A stretch of 64,000 nt of DNA from VAZQ01 sp963841105 (GTDB lineage Bacteria; Pseudomonadota; Alphaproteobacteria; Rhizobiales; Xanthobacteraceae): NCBI GenBank assembly GCA_963841105.1, contig CAWJCB010000034.1, positions 248,001 through 312,000 on the forward strand. The letters are read 5' to 3'. Within the stretch, counting starts at the first letter, position 1. Each line of letters opens with the position of its first letter. Shown here piece by piece: positions 8,725-19,062 of the stretch. Under the pieces are notes generated by a model. The model worked only from the letters and a program-made list of their open reading frames with translations. It was not told where the DNA came from and ran no database searches. The position numbers and the translations under genes were made by a program.

Positions 8725-9858
8725 TTGAAGAGCGTGGCGCAGATGACGCCTGCAATCGTCATTATCGGTGCCGGTATTGCAGGACTCGCCGCCGCGGCCA
8801 CGCTGCGCAAGCTTGGCCTTCGGCCGATTATCTACGAGCAGGCCGAGGCATTTGCCCGCATCGGCGCCGGCATCCAGATGAATCCAAACGCGATGAAGGT
8901 CCTGCGCGGATTGGGCCTGGAGGAGCGCATTCGCGCCGTCGGGTTCGCGCCCGAGGTCGGCTACAATCGCGTGTGGGACTCGGGCGAGGTCACATATCTG
9001 CACCCGATGGGAACAGCGATCGAGCAGCGGTTCGGCGCGCCGGACATTTCCTTGCACCGGGCCGAGTTGCATGCCGCTCTTCTGTCGCTCGGTGATCCCG
9101 AAGTCATCGCGTACAACAAGAAGCTGGTGGGCCTTGATCGGATCACCGATGGACTGCGCCTTACGTTCGCCGATGGGAGCGCGGTTGACGCCGACGCAGT
9201 GATCGGCGCGGACGGTGTGCACTCCACGGTGCTTGAAATCCTGTTCGGCAGCGGGCAGCCGCGTTTCACCGGTCAGGTCGCCTATCGGGCGATATATCGT
9301 ACCGAGCGCCTCGCCATGCCGATCGACGATCGGGTGAAGTGGTGGGGCCCGGACCGTCACATCGTGAGCTACAAAGTCGATCCGCGGCGGGATGAGCTCT
9401 ATTTCATTGCCAGCACGCCTGAGCCTGATTTCAAGATCGAGTCATGGTCGGCGCATGGTGACCTCGCGCAATTGCGCGCCGCTTTCACCGGTTTTCATCC
9501 GCACGCGCGAATCATCTTGGACTCCTGTCCGCAGGTTCGCAAATGGGCGCTCGTCGAACGCGATCCCTTGCCGCGGTGGAGCGAGGACGCCATCGTGCTC
9601 GTCGGCGATGCCTGTCACCCAATGCTGCCGTATATGGCGCAAGGCGCGGGTTCATCCATGGAGGACGCCGTTGTTCTGGCGCGCTGTCTGGCGGCAAGCG
9701 AGCTCGATTTCGGCGACGCGTTCCGCCGATTCGAGCGCAACCGGAAGGAACGGACCTCACGCATTCAGCTTGGCGCGCGCCAGAACGTCTGGATGCGCAC
9801 CGCGCCCGATACAGCATGGCTATACGATTATGACGCCTGGACCGTACCGCTGGTATGA
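8725..9858 (+). CDS. FAD-dependent aromatic monooxygenase, NicC (6-hydroxynicotinate 3-monooxygenase)-like
   Basis: 377 aa class A flavoprotein monooxygenase. Seen: FAD dinucleotide fold IIGAGIAGLAAAATL, the DG motif VIGADGVHS, and the second FAD motif VLVGDACHPMLPYMAQGAG. The stretches GAGIQMNPNAMKVLRGLGLE, VKWWGPDRH and the C-terminal RFERNRKERTSRIQ resemble the NicC/salicylate hydroxylase branch. A TTG start at 8725 is preferred because GGAG lies 6 nt upstream; an ATG at 8743 has no comparable site. Known NicC decarboxylates and hydroxylates 6-hydroxynicotinate to 2,5-dihydroxypyridine with NADH. The pncA and molybdenum hydroxylase genes upstream make that role plausible here, but salicylate-type substrates are not excluded. 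Confidence 0.82.
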   Translation: MKSVAQMTPAIVIIGAGIAGLAAAATLRKLGLRPIIYEQAEAFARIGAGIQMNPNAMKVLRGLGLEERIRAVGFAPEVGYNRVWDSGEVTYLHPMGTAIEQRFGAPDISLHRAELHAALLSLGDPEVIAYNKKLVGLDRITDGLRLTFADGSAVDADAVIGADGVHSTVLEILFGSGQPRFTGQVAYRAIYRTERLAMPIDDRVKWWGPDRHIVSYKVDPRRDELYFIASTPEPDFKIESWSAHGDLAQLRAAFTGFHPHARIILDSCPQVRKWALVERDPLPRWSEDAIVLVGDACHPMLPYMAQGAGSSMEDAVVLARCLAASELDFGDAFRRFERNRKERTSRIQLGARQNVWMRTAPDTAWLYDYDAWTVPLV

Positions 9859-9924
9859 TATGCGAACGGGCAGCCCGATCGCCCGCAATACGCTGCGCTA
9901 TGCGCCCTACTCAATGAACGGCGC

Positions 9925-10434
9925 TTACCTTAGCACCACGACCGGAGTGCCCACCTTCACGCGTTGATAGAGATCCAGGACGTCTTGATTGTGCATGCGG
10001 ATGCAGCCGAAGGAGACGAAGCCGCCGATCGAGTCCGGCCTGTTGGTGCCGTGGATCGCGTATTGATCGACGCTGAGCGTCATAGCCGCGGCGCCCATCG
10101 GATTCTGCGCGCTGCCGCCGGGAATGACATCGGGCAGGCTCGGCTTTTCACGGCGCACGTCATCGGGAGGCGACCACGCCGGCCGGAGAAACTTGCCGTT
10201 GATGTAACCCACGCCCGTCCATGCCCTGCCGGCCTTGCCCACCCCGACCGGGTAGCTGATGGTCTCGCCGTTTCCCAGAACGAGATAGAGCCGCCGTTCG
10301 CTGGTTTTCACCACGACCGTGCCGGGCTCATAGCCGGATACCGTCGTGCCCCGCGCCAGGGCCGGCGCATCCATCGCCAGCGCCATCGGCAGGACTGCGG
10401 CAAGCACGACGAGCGAACGCAATATGGTACGCAT
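9925..10434 (-). CDS. L,D-transpeptidase (YkuD domain), secreted
   Basis: 169 aa with an N-terminal signal peptide (LRSLVVLAAVLPMALA) and a YkuD catalytic domain. The active-site pattern is complete: AIHGTNRPDSIG followed by SFGCIRMHNQDV, with the conserved His, Cys and Arg. Such enzymes make 3-3 cross-links in peptidoglycan or attach lipoproteins to it in the periplasm. Start ATG 10434 is chosen over a frame extending to 10638 because it gives the signal peptide and has GGGAG about 9 nt upstream. It is convergent with the NicC-like gene and divergent from corA. Confidence 0.88.
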   Translation of the reverse strand: MRTILRSLVVLAAVLPMALAMDAPALARGTTVSGYEPGTVVVKTSERRLYLVLGNGETISYPVGVGKAGRAWTGVGYINGKFLRPAWSPPDDVRREKPSLPDVIPGGSAQNPMGAAAMTLSVDQYAIHGTNRPDSIGGFVSFGCIRMHNQDVLDLYQRVKVGTPVVVLR

Positions 10435-10713
10435 GAGCGAACTCCCAAGCTGCGGCCGGCAGGAGCAAGGTCCTGCATGTTGCGGATGGCGGCGCGCGGC
10501 AAATGCCCCAATGGATCGCTGACCGGCAGGCGCTCCGACCAGCATCGACGCTTGTTTGTCGCCGATCCAAGCCTTTTGGTTCACGGCCTTTAGCGTCGTG
10601 CACGGCAGGCACAATTTATTGATGGAAAAGATGACCAACTGGTTGACGTGGTATCCGGATCGTCGGCGAGACGGCAGTCCGGATTCGCTGGGCTGAGCGG
10701 CACAGGTTTGGAT

Positions 10714-11685
10714 ATGCTCACGGTATACCGAGACCAGAACGGTTCGTTTCGCAACTTATCAGAGCGATTGCCGGGGCAAATTATCTGGATTGATTTGCTG
10801 AACCCGACAGATGCCGAGAAGCAGCTTGTCGCGGAGCGCGCAGGCGTCCGTGTCCCGTCACCTGAAGCGTTGAGCGAGATCGAGTCGTCAAGTTAACTGG
10901 TTGTGGATCACGGCGTTCTCTATCTGAGCACACCGGTTGTCGCTCAGGCTGATACCGCGGATGTTTCCCTGTCGCCGGTCGGTTTTATTCTCACAAAAAA
11001 CGTGCTCGTCACTGTTCGTTTTGTGGACCTGAAGGCCTTTGCCGTGGTTGCTGATTTGATTTCACGCGATCAAACGGTAAGCAGCAGCGCCGGCGTGTTC
11101 ACTGCTTTGCTGGAAGCGATAGTTGACCGCGGCGCGGACGTGCTGGAACGCCTGGCTGCCGATCTTGACAGGATTTCGCGAGCGATCTTCCGAGGAGATC
11201 CGGCTAAGAGGCAGCATACGGTCCGCTCGAATGCGGCGTTGCGGCGCATCCTCTTTGTGGTTGGTTCTACGGGCGATCGATTGTCGCTTGCTCGTGACGT
11301 GCTGCTGGGAATTGCGCGCATTGCGCCCTTTGTATTGAGCATCCGTCAGGATTGGATCATTCCCCAATTCGAGGCTCGGCTTGGAGCCGTCGTCAAGGAC
11401 GTGGCATCATTGAATGACTACGAGGGTCAGCTTTCCAACAAAGTGCAGTTTCTGCTGGATGCTGTTCTGGGATTCATCAGCATCGAACAGAATGACTTGT
11501 TCAAGGTGCTGACGATCGTATCCGTCGTCGGAATACCTCCCACCATAGTAGCGGGGATCTTTGGCATGAATTTCAAATTTATGCCGGAGTTGAATTGGGC
11601 ATGGGGCTATCCATTTGGGCTTGCCCTCATCGCCCTGAGTGCCTTGATCCCCCTCATATGGTTCAAATGGCGGCGCTGGTTTTAG
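10714..11685 (+). pseudogene. corA: CorA-family magnesium/cobalt transporter, internal stop
   Basis: A continuous CorA-like sequence is interrupted by an in-frame TAA at 10894-10896. The first 60 codons (LTVYRDQNGSFRNLSE to SEIESSS) and the continuation (LVVDHGVLYLSTP onward) are in the same frame. The C-terminus carries the diagnostic YGMN-type motif (GIFGMNFKFMPE) and two terminal membrane helices. If the TAA was CAA (Gln), one C-to-T change explains it. The product would otherwise be a cytoplasmic fragment with no pore. A GTG or internal start downstream of the stop might make a truncated protein lacking part of the cytosolic funnel. Confidence 0.82.
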
Positions 11686-12834
11686 TCAGGGGGAGGGAGC
11701 CGGTCCGTCTGGCCGGCACTCGGCCCATTCGCGGTGAGCAACGATGCATCCACCGCCAGCAGAGGCGGCGCAGCGGCAGCGCCGGCATAAAGCGGGCTTG
11801 CATAATACTGCTGCATGGCAAAGCGCATGAGGACGCCGATGGCGGCTGCAAGCGGAACCGCGATCAACAGCCCGACAAAGCCGAACAGATAGCCAAACGC
11901 GAACAACGCAAACATCACCCATACCGGGCTCAGGCGGATGCGCCGGCCGACGAAATACGGCGACAAGACATAATCCGCCAACGACTGCCCGACGAAGAAG
12001 ATGCGCCGGCACCACCAGGATAGATGCCCAGCTCGGCCAGAATTGCGCGATCGCGATGCAGGTTGCGATGACGAGGCCGCTCAGTGACCCAAGGTACGGG
12101 ATGAAGCTGAGCAGCCCCGCGGCAAAGCCGATCAACGCGCCGTGTTTGAGCCCGAGCAGCCAAAGCGCCGTGGCGTAGTAGATGGCAAGGACAAGGCAAA
12201 GCGCGCTCTGGCCGCGCACGAAGCCGCCGATGGTGTCATCGATCTCGCGCGCCAGCGCCCGAACCGTATCGCGCCGCGCCGGCGGGACCCAGTTGTCCGC
12301 CGCGGCAAGCATCCGGTTCCAGTCGTAGAGGAGATAACAGGCGACGATCGGGGTCACGATCGCAAGCGAAAAGACTGAGATCAGGGCCCGGCCGCCTGAC
12401 CAGATGGAGCGGACAAAAGCGCCGAGCCAGTTGGTCGCGATTGTGGTGAGCTCGCCCAGCGAGCGCTCCGCTTGCGCCAGGCCTTCGCCAACAATGTTGC
12501 TGAGCCAGGGGTGACCCGGGTCAACGGCCAGAGCATGCAGCCGGCGCACGTAAAGCGGGAAGCTTTCGATGAAATATGCAACCTCCCGCACGAGGATCGG
12601 TACCGTTAATAGCATCAGGCCGGCGACGGTGATGACCACGACGGCCATGATGACCAGCGTCGCCAGCATCCGATTCATCCCAAGCCGCTCCATGCGGCTG
12701 GCAAGAGGATCGAGCAGATAGGCGAGCACCATGCCGGCAACAAACGGCAGCAGAACTTCGCGCAGCAGGACGACCACCGCCAGGAGGGCGGCCAGCATGG
12801 CAATCCAGAATGTGACGGGGCGTGCGAAGCTCAT
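11682..12834 (-). pseudogene. AI-2E/PerM-family transporter, frameshifted
   Basis: Integral membrane protein of the AI-2E family (putative autoinducer or small-molecule exporter). The frame from ATG 12834 is typical (REVLLPFVAGMVLAYLLDPL, SFIPYLGSLSG) until WASILVV at about 12010. The remainder (IFFVGQSLADYVLSP, the PVWVMFALFAFG helix, and VGLLIAVPLAA) is in another frame that ends at 11682. Seven bases stand where two codons are expected, so there is a net +1 at 12003-12010. Corrected length is about 383 aa. The 3' end overlaps the convergent corA stop by 4 bp. The upstream ABC gene ends 7 bp away on the same strand, so they could be co-transcribed. Confidence 0.85.
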
Positions 12835-12840
12835 GTTGTC

Positions 12841-14152
12841 TCAGGTCGGGTTTTCCAGGCTGAAGGTCTGCGATTGGTCGTCATAGGCGAAGGCTTCGGC
12901 AAACCGCGCCCAGCCGACCACTCCCCGCAGCGTCTGCTCCGCCGCCTCCGCATCCATGTGATCTTCGAGCTCATCGAGGAAGCGGCTTTTCGGCGCCGCG
13001 TGGCTCGATCGTTCCTGCAGCACGCGACGGATATGGGCGGCAAGCGGGACATGCGTCAGCAGCAATCGTTGAAAAAGCTGCTTGCGGTCGTCCATGGTTG
13101 CGTCGGCGAACTGTCGGCCGACATCGGTCAGCTGGATGTCGCCTCCTTCGACGTCCGCCAGCCGCAGCATCTGCAGGCTCTCCGCGACCGGAAACAGGTC
13201 GTCCACTTCCATGTGCAGCGAGCTGGCAATGACGGGAAGGTCCGCCCTGCCGTTGTATGGCGCACCGGCTACGGTCTCGATCAGACCCGAGAGCAGATTG
13301 GCCGACACGCGCGGCAGCACCGCATCCATTCCGAGCGGGCGAAGCTTCTCCGCAACAGGAGAAGCCGGCGCCGCCAGGAGGCGCGCCGTCATGGCCACGT
13401 AAATGCGCTCAACGAGATCGCGAAATTTTGGATCAAGCCGTTTGCGCGGTTGCGGCAACTCGACCTTGATCTCATTGATGATGTGCCCCGGATTGGTCGA
13501 GAACACCAGGATGCGGTCGCACATGAGCACGGCTTCCTCGATGTTGTGCGTCACCAGGATCACTCCCTTGATGGGAAGCCGACCCTCGCTCCAGAGCTCG
13601 AGGAAATCCGTGCGCAATGTCTCGGCGGTGAGAACATCGAGTGCCGAGAATGGCTCGTCCATCAAAAGGATATTGGGGTGGACAACGAGGGCGCGCGCGA
13701 ATCCGACACGCTGACGCATGCCGCCGGAAAGCTCGCGCGGATATGCGGATTCGTAGCCATCGAGTCCGATGAGATCGATGGCCGCAAGGGCACGCTGGCG
13801 GAATCTCGGCAGCAGGCAGCCCAAGCGCCTCAAGCCCAAGCTGAACGTTTTCCAAGACGGTCATCCAGGGAAAGAGCGCGAAGCTCTGAAACACCATCGC
13901 AATGCCGGGAGCCGGAGCGACGACCGGCTTGCCGAGGTAAGTGATGGTTCCCGCGCTTGGCCGCGCCAGCCCGGCGATGAGCCGCAGCAGCGTCGATTTC
14001 CCCGAGCCGGACCGCCCGAGCAGGCCAACGATCTGGCCCTGGACGAGATCCAGATTGAGATCTTCGAGCACCAGGAGCTGGCTGCCGTCGGGCTTTGGAA
14101 ACGCCTGTCGGATGCAACGGACTTCCAGCAATGGTGCCGTGCTCGCGCTCAT
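12841..14152 (-). pseudogene. nitrate/sulfonate-type ABC transporter ATPase with AAA-associated C-terminal domain, frameshifted
   Basis: ABC ATPase of the SsuB/TauB/NrtD type, followed by an AAA-associated C-terminal domain (about 160 residues, LDPKFRDLVERIY onward). Walker A GRSGSGKST and Q-loop VFQSFALFPW are in the frame starting at ATG 14152; signature ELSGGMRQRV, Walker B ILLMDEPFSALD and the switch His (LVTHNIEEA) are in a second frame ending at 12841. The junction AAEI/RQRALAAIDLIG contains one extra base at 13799-13802 (net +1). Corrected length is about 436 aa. It follows the permease by 7 bp. No binding protein gene is adjacent. Confidence 0.85.
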
Positions 14153-14159
14153 TTCAAGT

Positions 14160-15888
14160 TCATCCCAGCCGAAAATTCCGCTCGGCATACGCGTAGAGCG
14201 GGCGCCACAGCGACCTGTTGATGACGATTACGAACACGCTCATCACGGCAATTCCAAGCACGATGCGATGGAAATCGCCTGCCTGGGTCGCAAGCGCAAT
14301 GTATGCGCCAAGACCATAGGCCTCCAGGTGCCGGTCGCCCCAGGAGGCGACTTCCGCCACGATGCTCGCGTTCCACGATCCGCCCGAGGCAGTAATTGCT
14401 CCGGTCACGTAATACGGAAACACGGCGGGCAAGGCGGTCGTTCGCCACCACAGCCAGCCGCGCACCTGCAGATTGGTGGCGCAGTCGCGCAGCTCTGAAG
14501 GAATGGCCGCGGCGCCGGCAATGACGTTGAAGACGATGTACCATTGCGTGCCCAGAATCATGAGGGGGCTGAGCCAAATGTCAGGATCGAGCCCGAAGGC
14601 AACGATCCCCGAGACGGCGACAGGGAATAGAAGGTTGGCCGGAAACGCCGCGAGAAACTGGGCTATGGGTTGGACAACACGGGTCGCTCGCGGACGTATC
14701 CCGACCCGAGACTCCGACAGGCACCCAGATCAGGCTGGCAATTGCGATGAGAATGGCGATCCGCGTCAGCGTGGCAAAACCCATGGCGAAAGCCTGGCCG
14801 ATATCCGCGGGCGCCAGCCCGGCGCTGACAAAACGTCCGACCTTCCACAGTATCCCGGCAGTCACCAAGGCGAGCGTGACGATCCATATGCCATCGGCGA
14901 CGCGTCCCGAGCTTCGCGAATACGCTGGAGCCGCTTCGCGGGCGCTTGCCTGCGACAGTTGCAATGAGCGCCGCCAGATTGACACCCCCGGTTTCGTAAG
15001 GATGGCGATAATGCCGGAGCGCCGGAACACGCTCAGCACCCATGATCGGGAAGGTGCAACCCCCGCATCCTGCTCGAACCGGAAGCGGTCTGCCCATGCC
15101 ACCAGCGGCCGGAAGAGCACCAGGTCGTAGATCAGAATGACCACGAGCATGGTGGCGATCGCCCAACCAACTGCGGGCAGGCTCTTCTCTTGAATAGCTA
15201 CGGCGATGTAGGAGCCCATGCCGGGAAGCAGCACCGTGGTCTTCCCAACACTGATCGCCTCCGACGCAACCACGAAAAACCAGCTCCCCGACATGGACAT
15301 CATCATGTTCCAGATGAGTTGGGGCATCCCGAAGGGAGCCTCGACCCGCCAGAATTGCATCCACGCGGACAGCCGAAACACGCGTGCCGCTTCAACGAGC
15401 TCCGTCGGCACGGTGCGCAACGATTGATAGAAGCTGAATGCCATGTTCCAGGCCTGGCTTGTGAAGATGGCAAAGACTGCGGCGAATTCCGCGCCAAGCA
15501 CTCGGCCGGGAGCAAGCGACATGAAGAAGACAATGGTGACGGAGACGAAGCCGAGGATGGGGACCGATTGCAGGATATCGAGAAGCGGCACGAGTAGGAG
15601 CTCGGCACGTTTGCTTTTGGCGGCAAGCGTTGCGTAAATGAACGTGAACAGCAGTGAGAAACCCAAAGCCACGAGCATGCGCAGCGTCGTGCGCGCGGCA
15701 TATTCCGGCAGGCGGGAGGGCGCAAGCGACAGCGGGGTTGCCTGCAGCTGGGCCAATGGCGCGAGCACATCCCTGCTCGCTTCAGCCAGAAAAGCGAGGA
15801 GGCCAAGAGCGAGCAGGACCGCGAACGCGTCCCAGCGAGAGAACGCAGGGGTGAAACGCTCGACGGAAATTGGCAGGATGCGGCGCAT
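14160..15888 (-). pseudogene. double-domain ABC transporter permease (BPD_transp_1 duplicated), frameshifted
   Basis: Large permease with two binding-protein-dependent transport domains in tandem, the usual partner of the ATPase with the AAA-associated domain. Domain 1 (about residues 50-290) includes EAARVFRLSAWMQFWRVE, the EAA loop. Domain 2 begins near IGQAFAMGFATLTRIA. The frame from ATG 15888 fails after WVPVGV at about 14710; family-like sequence resumes in another frame (RPRATRVVQPIAQFLAAF) and ends FRLG at 14160. Four bases replace one codon at 14706-14711 (net +1). Corrected length is about 575 aa. With the ATPase downstream it forms a two-gene operon for an unidentified oxyanion or organic substrate. 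Confidence 0.83.
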
Positions 15889-15931
15889 AGATGATTGTAT
15901 CGCGTTATACCAGCCGTCGTTTTATTCCATC

Positions 15932-16085
15932 GTCATGCGCGGGCTTGACCCGCGCATCCATCGAAAAAGTGTTTTATTAGTCAAAGCGACGGATTGCATC
16001 GGACCTCGGGCTTGCCCCGGGTCCGCACTTACTAAGTGCCTCAACTCGGGTATACCCGAGTTGAGGTGTCAAGCCCGGCAATGAC
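15932..16085. repeat. dispersed palindromic repeat with 28-bp perfect palindrome
   Basis: The element is bounded by GTCATGCGCGGGC...and CCGGCAATGAC, a style shared with other intergenic repeats in this window. Inside, 16039-16066 is a perfect 28-bp palindrome without a loop (arm CCTCAACTCGGGTA). A second small dyad (CACTTACTAAGTG) lies just upstream of it. Confidence 0.7.
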
Positions 16086-16145
16086 GAAAAGTGAGTCACC
16101 CTCGTTGCTCGAATGACTCGTTCACGCGGATGAATTGGCCCGACG

Positions 16146-17252
16146 ATGAGCCGCTTCACACCTGTCCGGAAAGCGCTCCAGCATTGGCTCGCGCATCATC
16201 ACCCCCAGTTGCGCTTGTGCTCGCGGGTCACCGCGTCAGCGGTTCTGGGCCTGGCGGTGGCGCACTTGTTGAATCTGCCGCTCGCGCTTTGGACTGTGCT
16301 GACGGCTGTGTTGTTGACGCAGATCAGCGTCGGCCGATCGCTCAAGGCCACTGGCGACTATCTGGCCAGCACGCTGGGCGGCGCCATCTATGCCGGCGCG
16401 ATCGGAACGCTGGTTCCTCATTCGAGTGAGCTTGCCCTTTTGGCAGCGCTGGCGATCGCAATCGCTCCGCCCGCGCTCCTGGCTGCGACAAATCCACGTT
16501 TCAACGCCGCGCCGTTCACGGCGGTGATGGTGTTCTTTGGTCCCAGCATCACGCATGCCGGACCGATCGCCTCGGCAATCGAGCGGGTGATCGAGGTTGG
16601 CGTGGGAGCCATCGTGGGGCTCCTGGTGTCTTTGGTGATCCTGCCCGCGCGCGCCCACGAGCTCGTGGTCGATGCCGCCGGTCGGATGCTTGCCCTGATC
16701 GCGCGGTCGCTGCCGCAGTTGTTTGCCGGATTTTTCGCAGGCCTCGACCAGGCGACGATCCGACGCATTCAGGACCCGCTTGGCGAGGCGCTGGCACGGC
16801 TCAACAGCATCGCTCCCGAGGTGCGCCACGAGCAGATCACCCCGTTCGCGGCAGCCCCCGACCCTGCACCCCTGTTGCGTACGCTGCTGCGGCTGCGGCA
16901 CGATCTCGTGATGCTGGGAAGGTCGGCTGTCCTGCCACTGCCCGAAACACTCGCGCCACGGCTGAAGGCGCCGATCGCGCGTGTGGCCGAGGCCGCCGCG
17001 GAATATTTGCGCAACGCCAGCGCGGCGTTGGTGTCGCGCGAGGCCTGCCCGCCCATCGACAGCTTTGAATCGGCCTTCGACAGCTATTCCGGCGAGGTCG
17101 CCGCCATTCGCCGCGAGGGCGGCACACGAGGCCTAAGCAACGAGGAAGTGGAGCGGCTCTTTGCGCTCGGCTTTTCGCTCGAGCAAATGCATCGAAATTT
17201 TGGAGATCTCGCTCGTTGCATCGCGGATTTTGCCCGCGACGGTACGGCCTGA
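16146..17252 (+). CDS. FUSC-family inner-membrane protein
   Basis: 368 aa protein resembling the membrane half of aromatic acid/fusaric acid exporters (FUSC, AaeB-like). The first 175 residues hold about five to six hydrophobic segments (ASAVLGLAVAHLLNLPLALW, LALLAALAIAIAPPALLAA, GVGAIVGLLVSLVILPA), with the family's short RSLKATGDYLAST motif. The remaining half is a soluble helical domain. A full-length AaeB-type pump has two membrane domains and is about 650 aa; this is the single-domain form. Its substrate is unknown. ATG 16146 is chosen because the first helix region begins soon after it; the ribosome site is weak. Confidence 0.75.
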   Translation: MSRFTPVRKALQHWLAHHHPQLRLCSRVTASAVLGLAVAHLLNLPLALWTVLTAVLLTQISVGRSLKATGDYLASTLGGAIYAGAIGTLVPHSSELALLAALAIAIAPPALLAATNPRFNAAPFTAVMVFFGPSITHAGPIASAIERVIEVGVGAIVGLLVSLVILPARAHELVVDAAGRMLALIARSLPQLFAGFFAGLDQATIRRIQDPLGEALARLNSIAPEVRHEQITPFAAAPDPAPLLRTLLRLRHDLVMLGRSAVLPLPETLAPRLKAPIARVAEAAAEYLRNASAALVSREACPPIDSFESAFDSYSGEVAAIRREGGTRGLSNEEVERLFALGFSLEQMHRNFGDLARCIADFARDGTA

Positions 17253-17260
17253 GCTTACGC

Positions 17261-18145
17261 ATGCCCGCGCGGTCGAAACGAAAGGCGCGCTCTCGCCCAG
17301 CTGGGACGCGTCGGCCCCTGCTGGTCATCGATGGCGATTCCTTCGCGCACAGGGCCTACCATGGCGTGCCAAAAACCGTGCTGAGGAAGGACCGTCGGCC
17401 CGCGGGCGCAATCGTTGGCTTCGCGAATTTTCTGTTGCGGCTCTACGAGAACGAGAGACCGCGAGCCGTGCTGGTCGGCTGGGATACGCTGGATGCGCCG
17501 ACCTATCGGCACCAGGCGTTTGCCGCATATCAGAGCGGGCGCCGCTTCGATGACGCGCTCATCGAGCAGCTGGACTTGCTGCCGCGCTTCGTGAGCGCGT
17601 GCGGATTCGCGAATGCGAAGGCGGCGGGATACGAGGCCGATGACTTTCTCGCCGCCGCGGTCGCGGCGGAAGAGCGTAAAGGCGGAACGATCATCCTCGC
17701 CAGCGGAGACCGCGATACTTTCCAGCTTGCGTCGCAATCCACAACCATCCTCCAGCCGCTGCGGGCTGGCGAGATGGCACGCATCGGGCCTGCCGAAGTT
17801 CGCGCCCGCTATGGCGTGGATCCGCGCCAAGTGCCGGATTTCATCGCGTTGCGCGGCGATCCCTCAGACAAACTGCCGGGGGCGAGAGGTGTGGGACCAG
17901 CGGGCGCCGCGGCGCTCTTGAGGAAATACGCCACGCTGGAGAGCGCGATTGCAGCGGGACGATTCGCGGAGCAGGCGGATACGCTTCGGCTCTATCGCCG
18001 GATCGCCACCATGGATGCCTCCGCACCGCTTCCATCTCTGCGCAACCAGACACCGAGTTGGGCCATCGCGGCCGCTCTCGCCCGCAACTGGGAGCTCAAC
18101 CGCCTGGCGGATCGTCTGGACGAGCTTGCCAAGACCGCGACTTAG
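17261..18145 (+). CDS. 5'-3' exonuclease (DNA polymerase I N-terminal-like)
   Basis: 294 aa stand-alone flap/5'-3' exonuclease of the PolA N-terminal family. Seen: LLVIDGDSFAHRAYHG with the first metal Asp, GYEADDFLAAAV and LASGDRDTFQL with the acidic metal-binding cluster, and the helix-hairpin-helix region PDFIALRGDPSDKLPGARGVGPAGAAALL. Start ATG 17261 is 9 bp after the FUSC stop. An upstream in-frame start at 17216 would overlap it. The N-terminus is very basic (SKRKARSRP), which may aid DNA binding. It likely processes RNA primers or flaps. Confidence 0.88.
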   Translation: MPARSKRKARSRPAGTRRPLLVIDGDSFAHRAYHGVPKTVLRKDRRPAGAIVGFANFLLRLYENERPRAVLVGWDTLDAPTYRHQAFAAYQSGRRFDDALIEQLDLLPRFVSACGFANAKAAGYEADDFLAAAVAAEERKGGTIILASGDRDTFQLASQSTTILQPLRAGEMARIGPAEVRARYGVDPRQVPDFIALRGDPSDKLPGARGVGPAGAAALLRKYATLESAIAAGRFAEQADTLRLYRRIATMDASAPLPSLRNQTPSWAIAAALARNWELNRLADRLDELAKTAT

Positions 18146-18149
18146 CCAT

Positions 18150-18234
18150 GTAGCCCGGATTGAGCGCACAGCGAAATCCGGGGTCACGGCTGCAACGCTA
18201 AACCCGGATGTCGCTTCCGCTCCATCCGAGCTAC
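18150..18234. repeat. dispersed inverted repeat
   Basis: GTAGCCCGGATTGAGCGCAC near the left end pairs with a complementary segment ending GAGCTAC, and the core matches the inverted repeat at 4517-4652. It follows the exonuclease stop and may double as its terminator. A separate smaller hairpin (GCGGATTACGCTACGCTAATCCGC) follows at about 18364-18388. Confidence 0.65.
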
Positions 18235-18392
18235 GACTGCTCGCCGATATTTGTGTCTTGACAACGTAACGCGACTCGGTGACAAAACATGATCATCAGA
18301 AATTGTGAATTGAGCAACGCGCTGCGGCACTGCCGTGACGCGAGGTAACCCAACGAGCCTTCGCGGATTACGCTACGCTAATCCGCCCTACT

Positions 18393-18824
18393 CTACGCAT
18401 CGATGCCGTTGCGCAGCAGAAGGAGTTCGGCGCTGTCGTTCCAGACATCCATCTGAACGATCTTGCCATCGCGAACGACGAACCTGTTGACGTAGCGGTT
18501 GCCATCGAATGGCGTTCCGTCCGGCCATTCGCCGTAGAGCGTGCCGAGATTGTAGACAATGGTCTCCCGCGCACCAGGGACGACGTCGGAACGCTCCATC
18601 TTCTTGCGCACCCACTTGTACCGCTTGGCATTGAAGGCGGCGCTCTCGCGGGGATGGCGCATCTTGCGGCCGCCGGTGAAGGTAAGCTTGAGGTCGGCCG
18701 AGACATAGCCCGCAGCAGTCGCCGGATCCGGCACCATGGAAGCTGCGAGAAATTTTTCGACGATCTCGGCCGCATCCGCGCTTTCCGGCGGGGGCACGAC
18801 GGCGATTGCTGGCTTGGCTGACAT
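18393..18824 (-). CDS. SnoaL-like/NTF2-fold protein
   Basis: 143 aa protein with the alpha+beta cone layout of the NTF2/SnoaL superfamily: N-terminal helix with AEIVEKFLAASMVPDPATAAGYV, then strands including RKMRHPRESAAFNAKR, ETIVYNLGTLYGEW, and NRFVVRDGKIVQMDVWND. Members are small isomerases, dehydratases or ligand carriers; no active-site pattern points to a reaction here. The start at 18824 is decided by an excellent ribosome site (AAGGAG, 9 nt upstream), not by the longer frame to 18887. It stands alone and is divergent from the Liv-type binding-protein gene. Confidence 0.78.
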   Translation of the reverse strand: MSAKPAIAVVPPPESADAAEIVEKFLAASMVPDPATAAGYVSADLKLTFTGGRKMRHPRESAAFNAKRYKWVRKKMERSDVVPGARETIVYNLGTLYGEWPDGTPFDGNRYVNRFVVRDGKIVQMDVWNDSAELLLLRNGIDA

Positions 18825-19062
18825 TGCGGATCGCTCCTTGGCGGGCCGTTCTGGGTTGCGCTGGGGTTCCGATGGCCCGCCTCGCATTCACATACTTGCC
18901 ATCGCAATTGAGCATTGCAATGGACCAGTGGGGGTTCCTTACGCCCTCTTGTTGGCTGCCCATAAAATAGGCAACAGTAAGGATTTTAATGGACAATTGC
19001 GCCGCTAGCGCGCTGGCATGCGCCTTGCGAGGATAATTCAACCATCAGGGAGAGGTCTGCAA

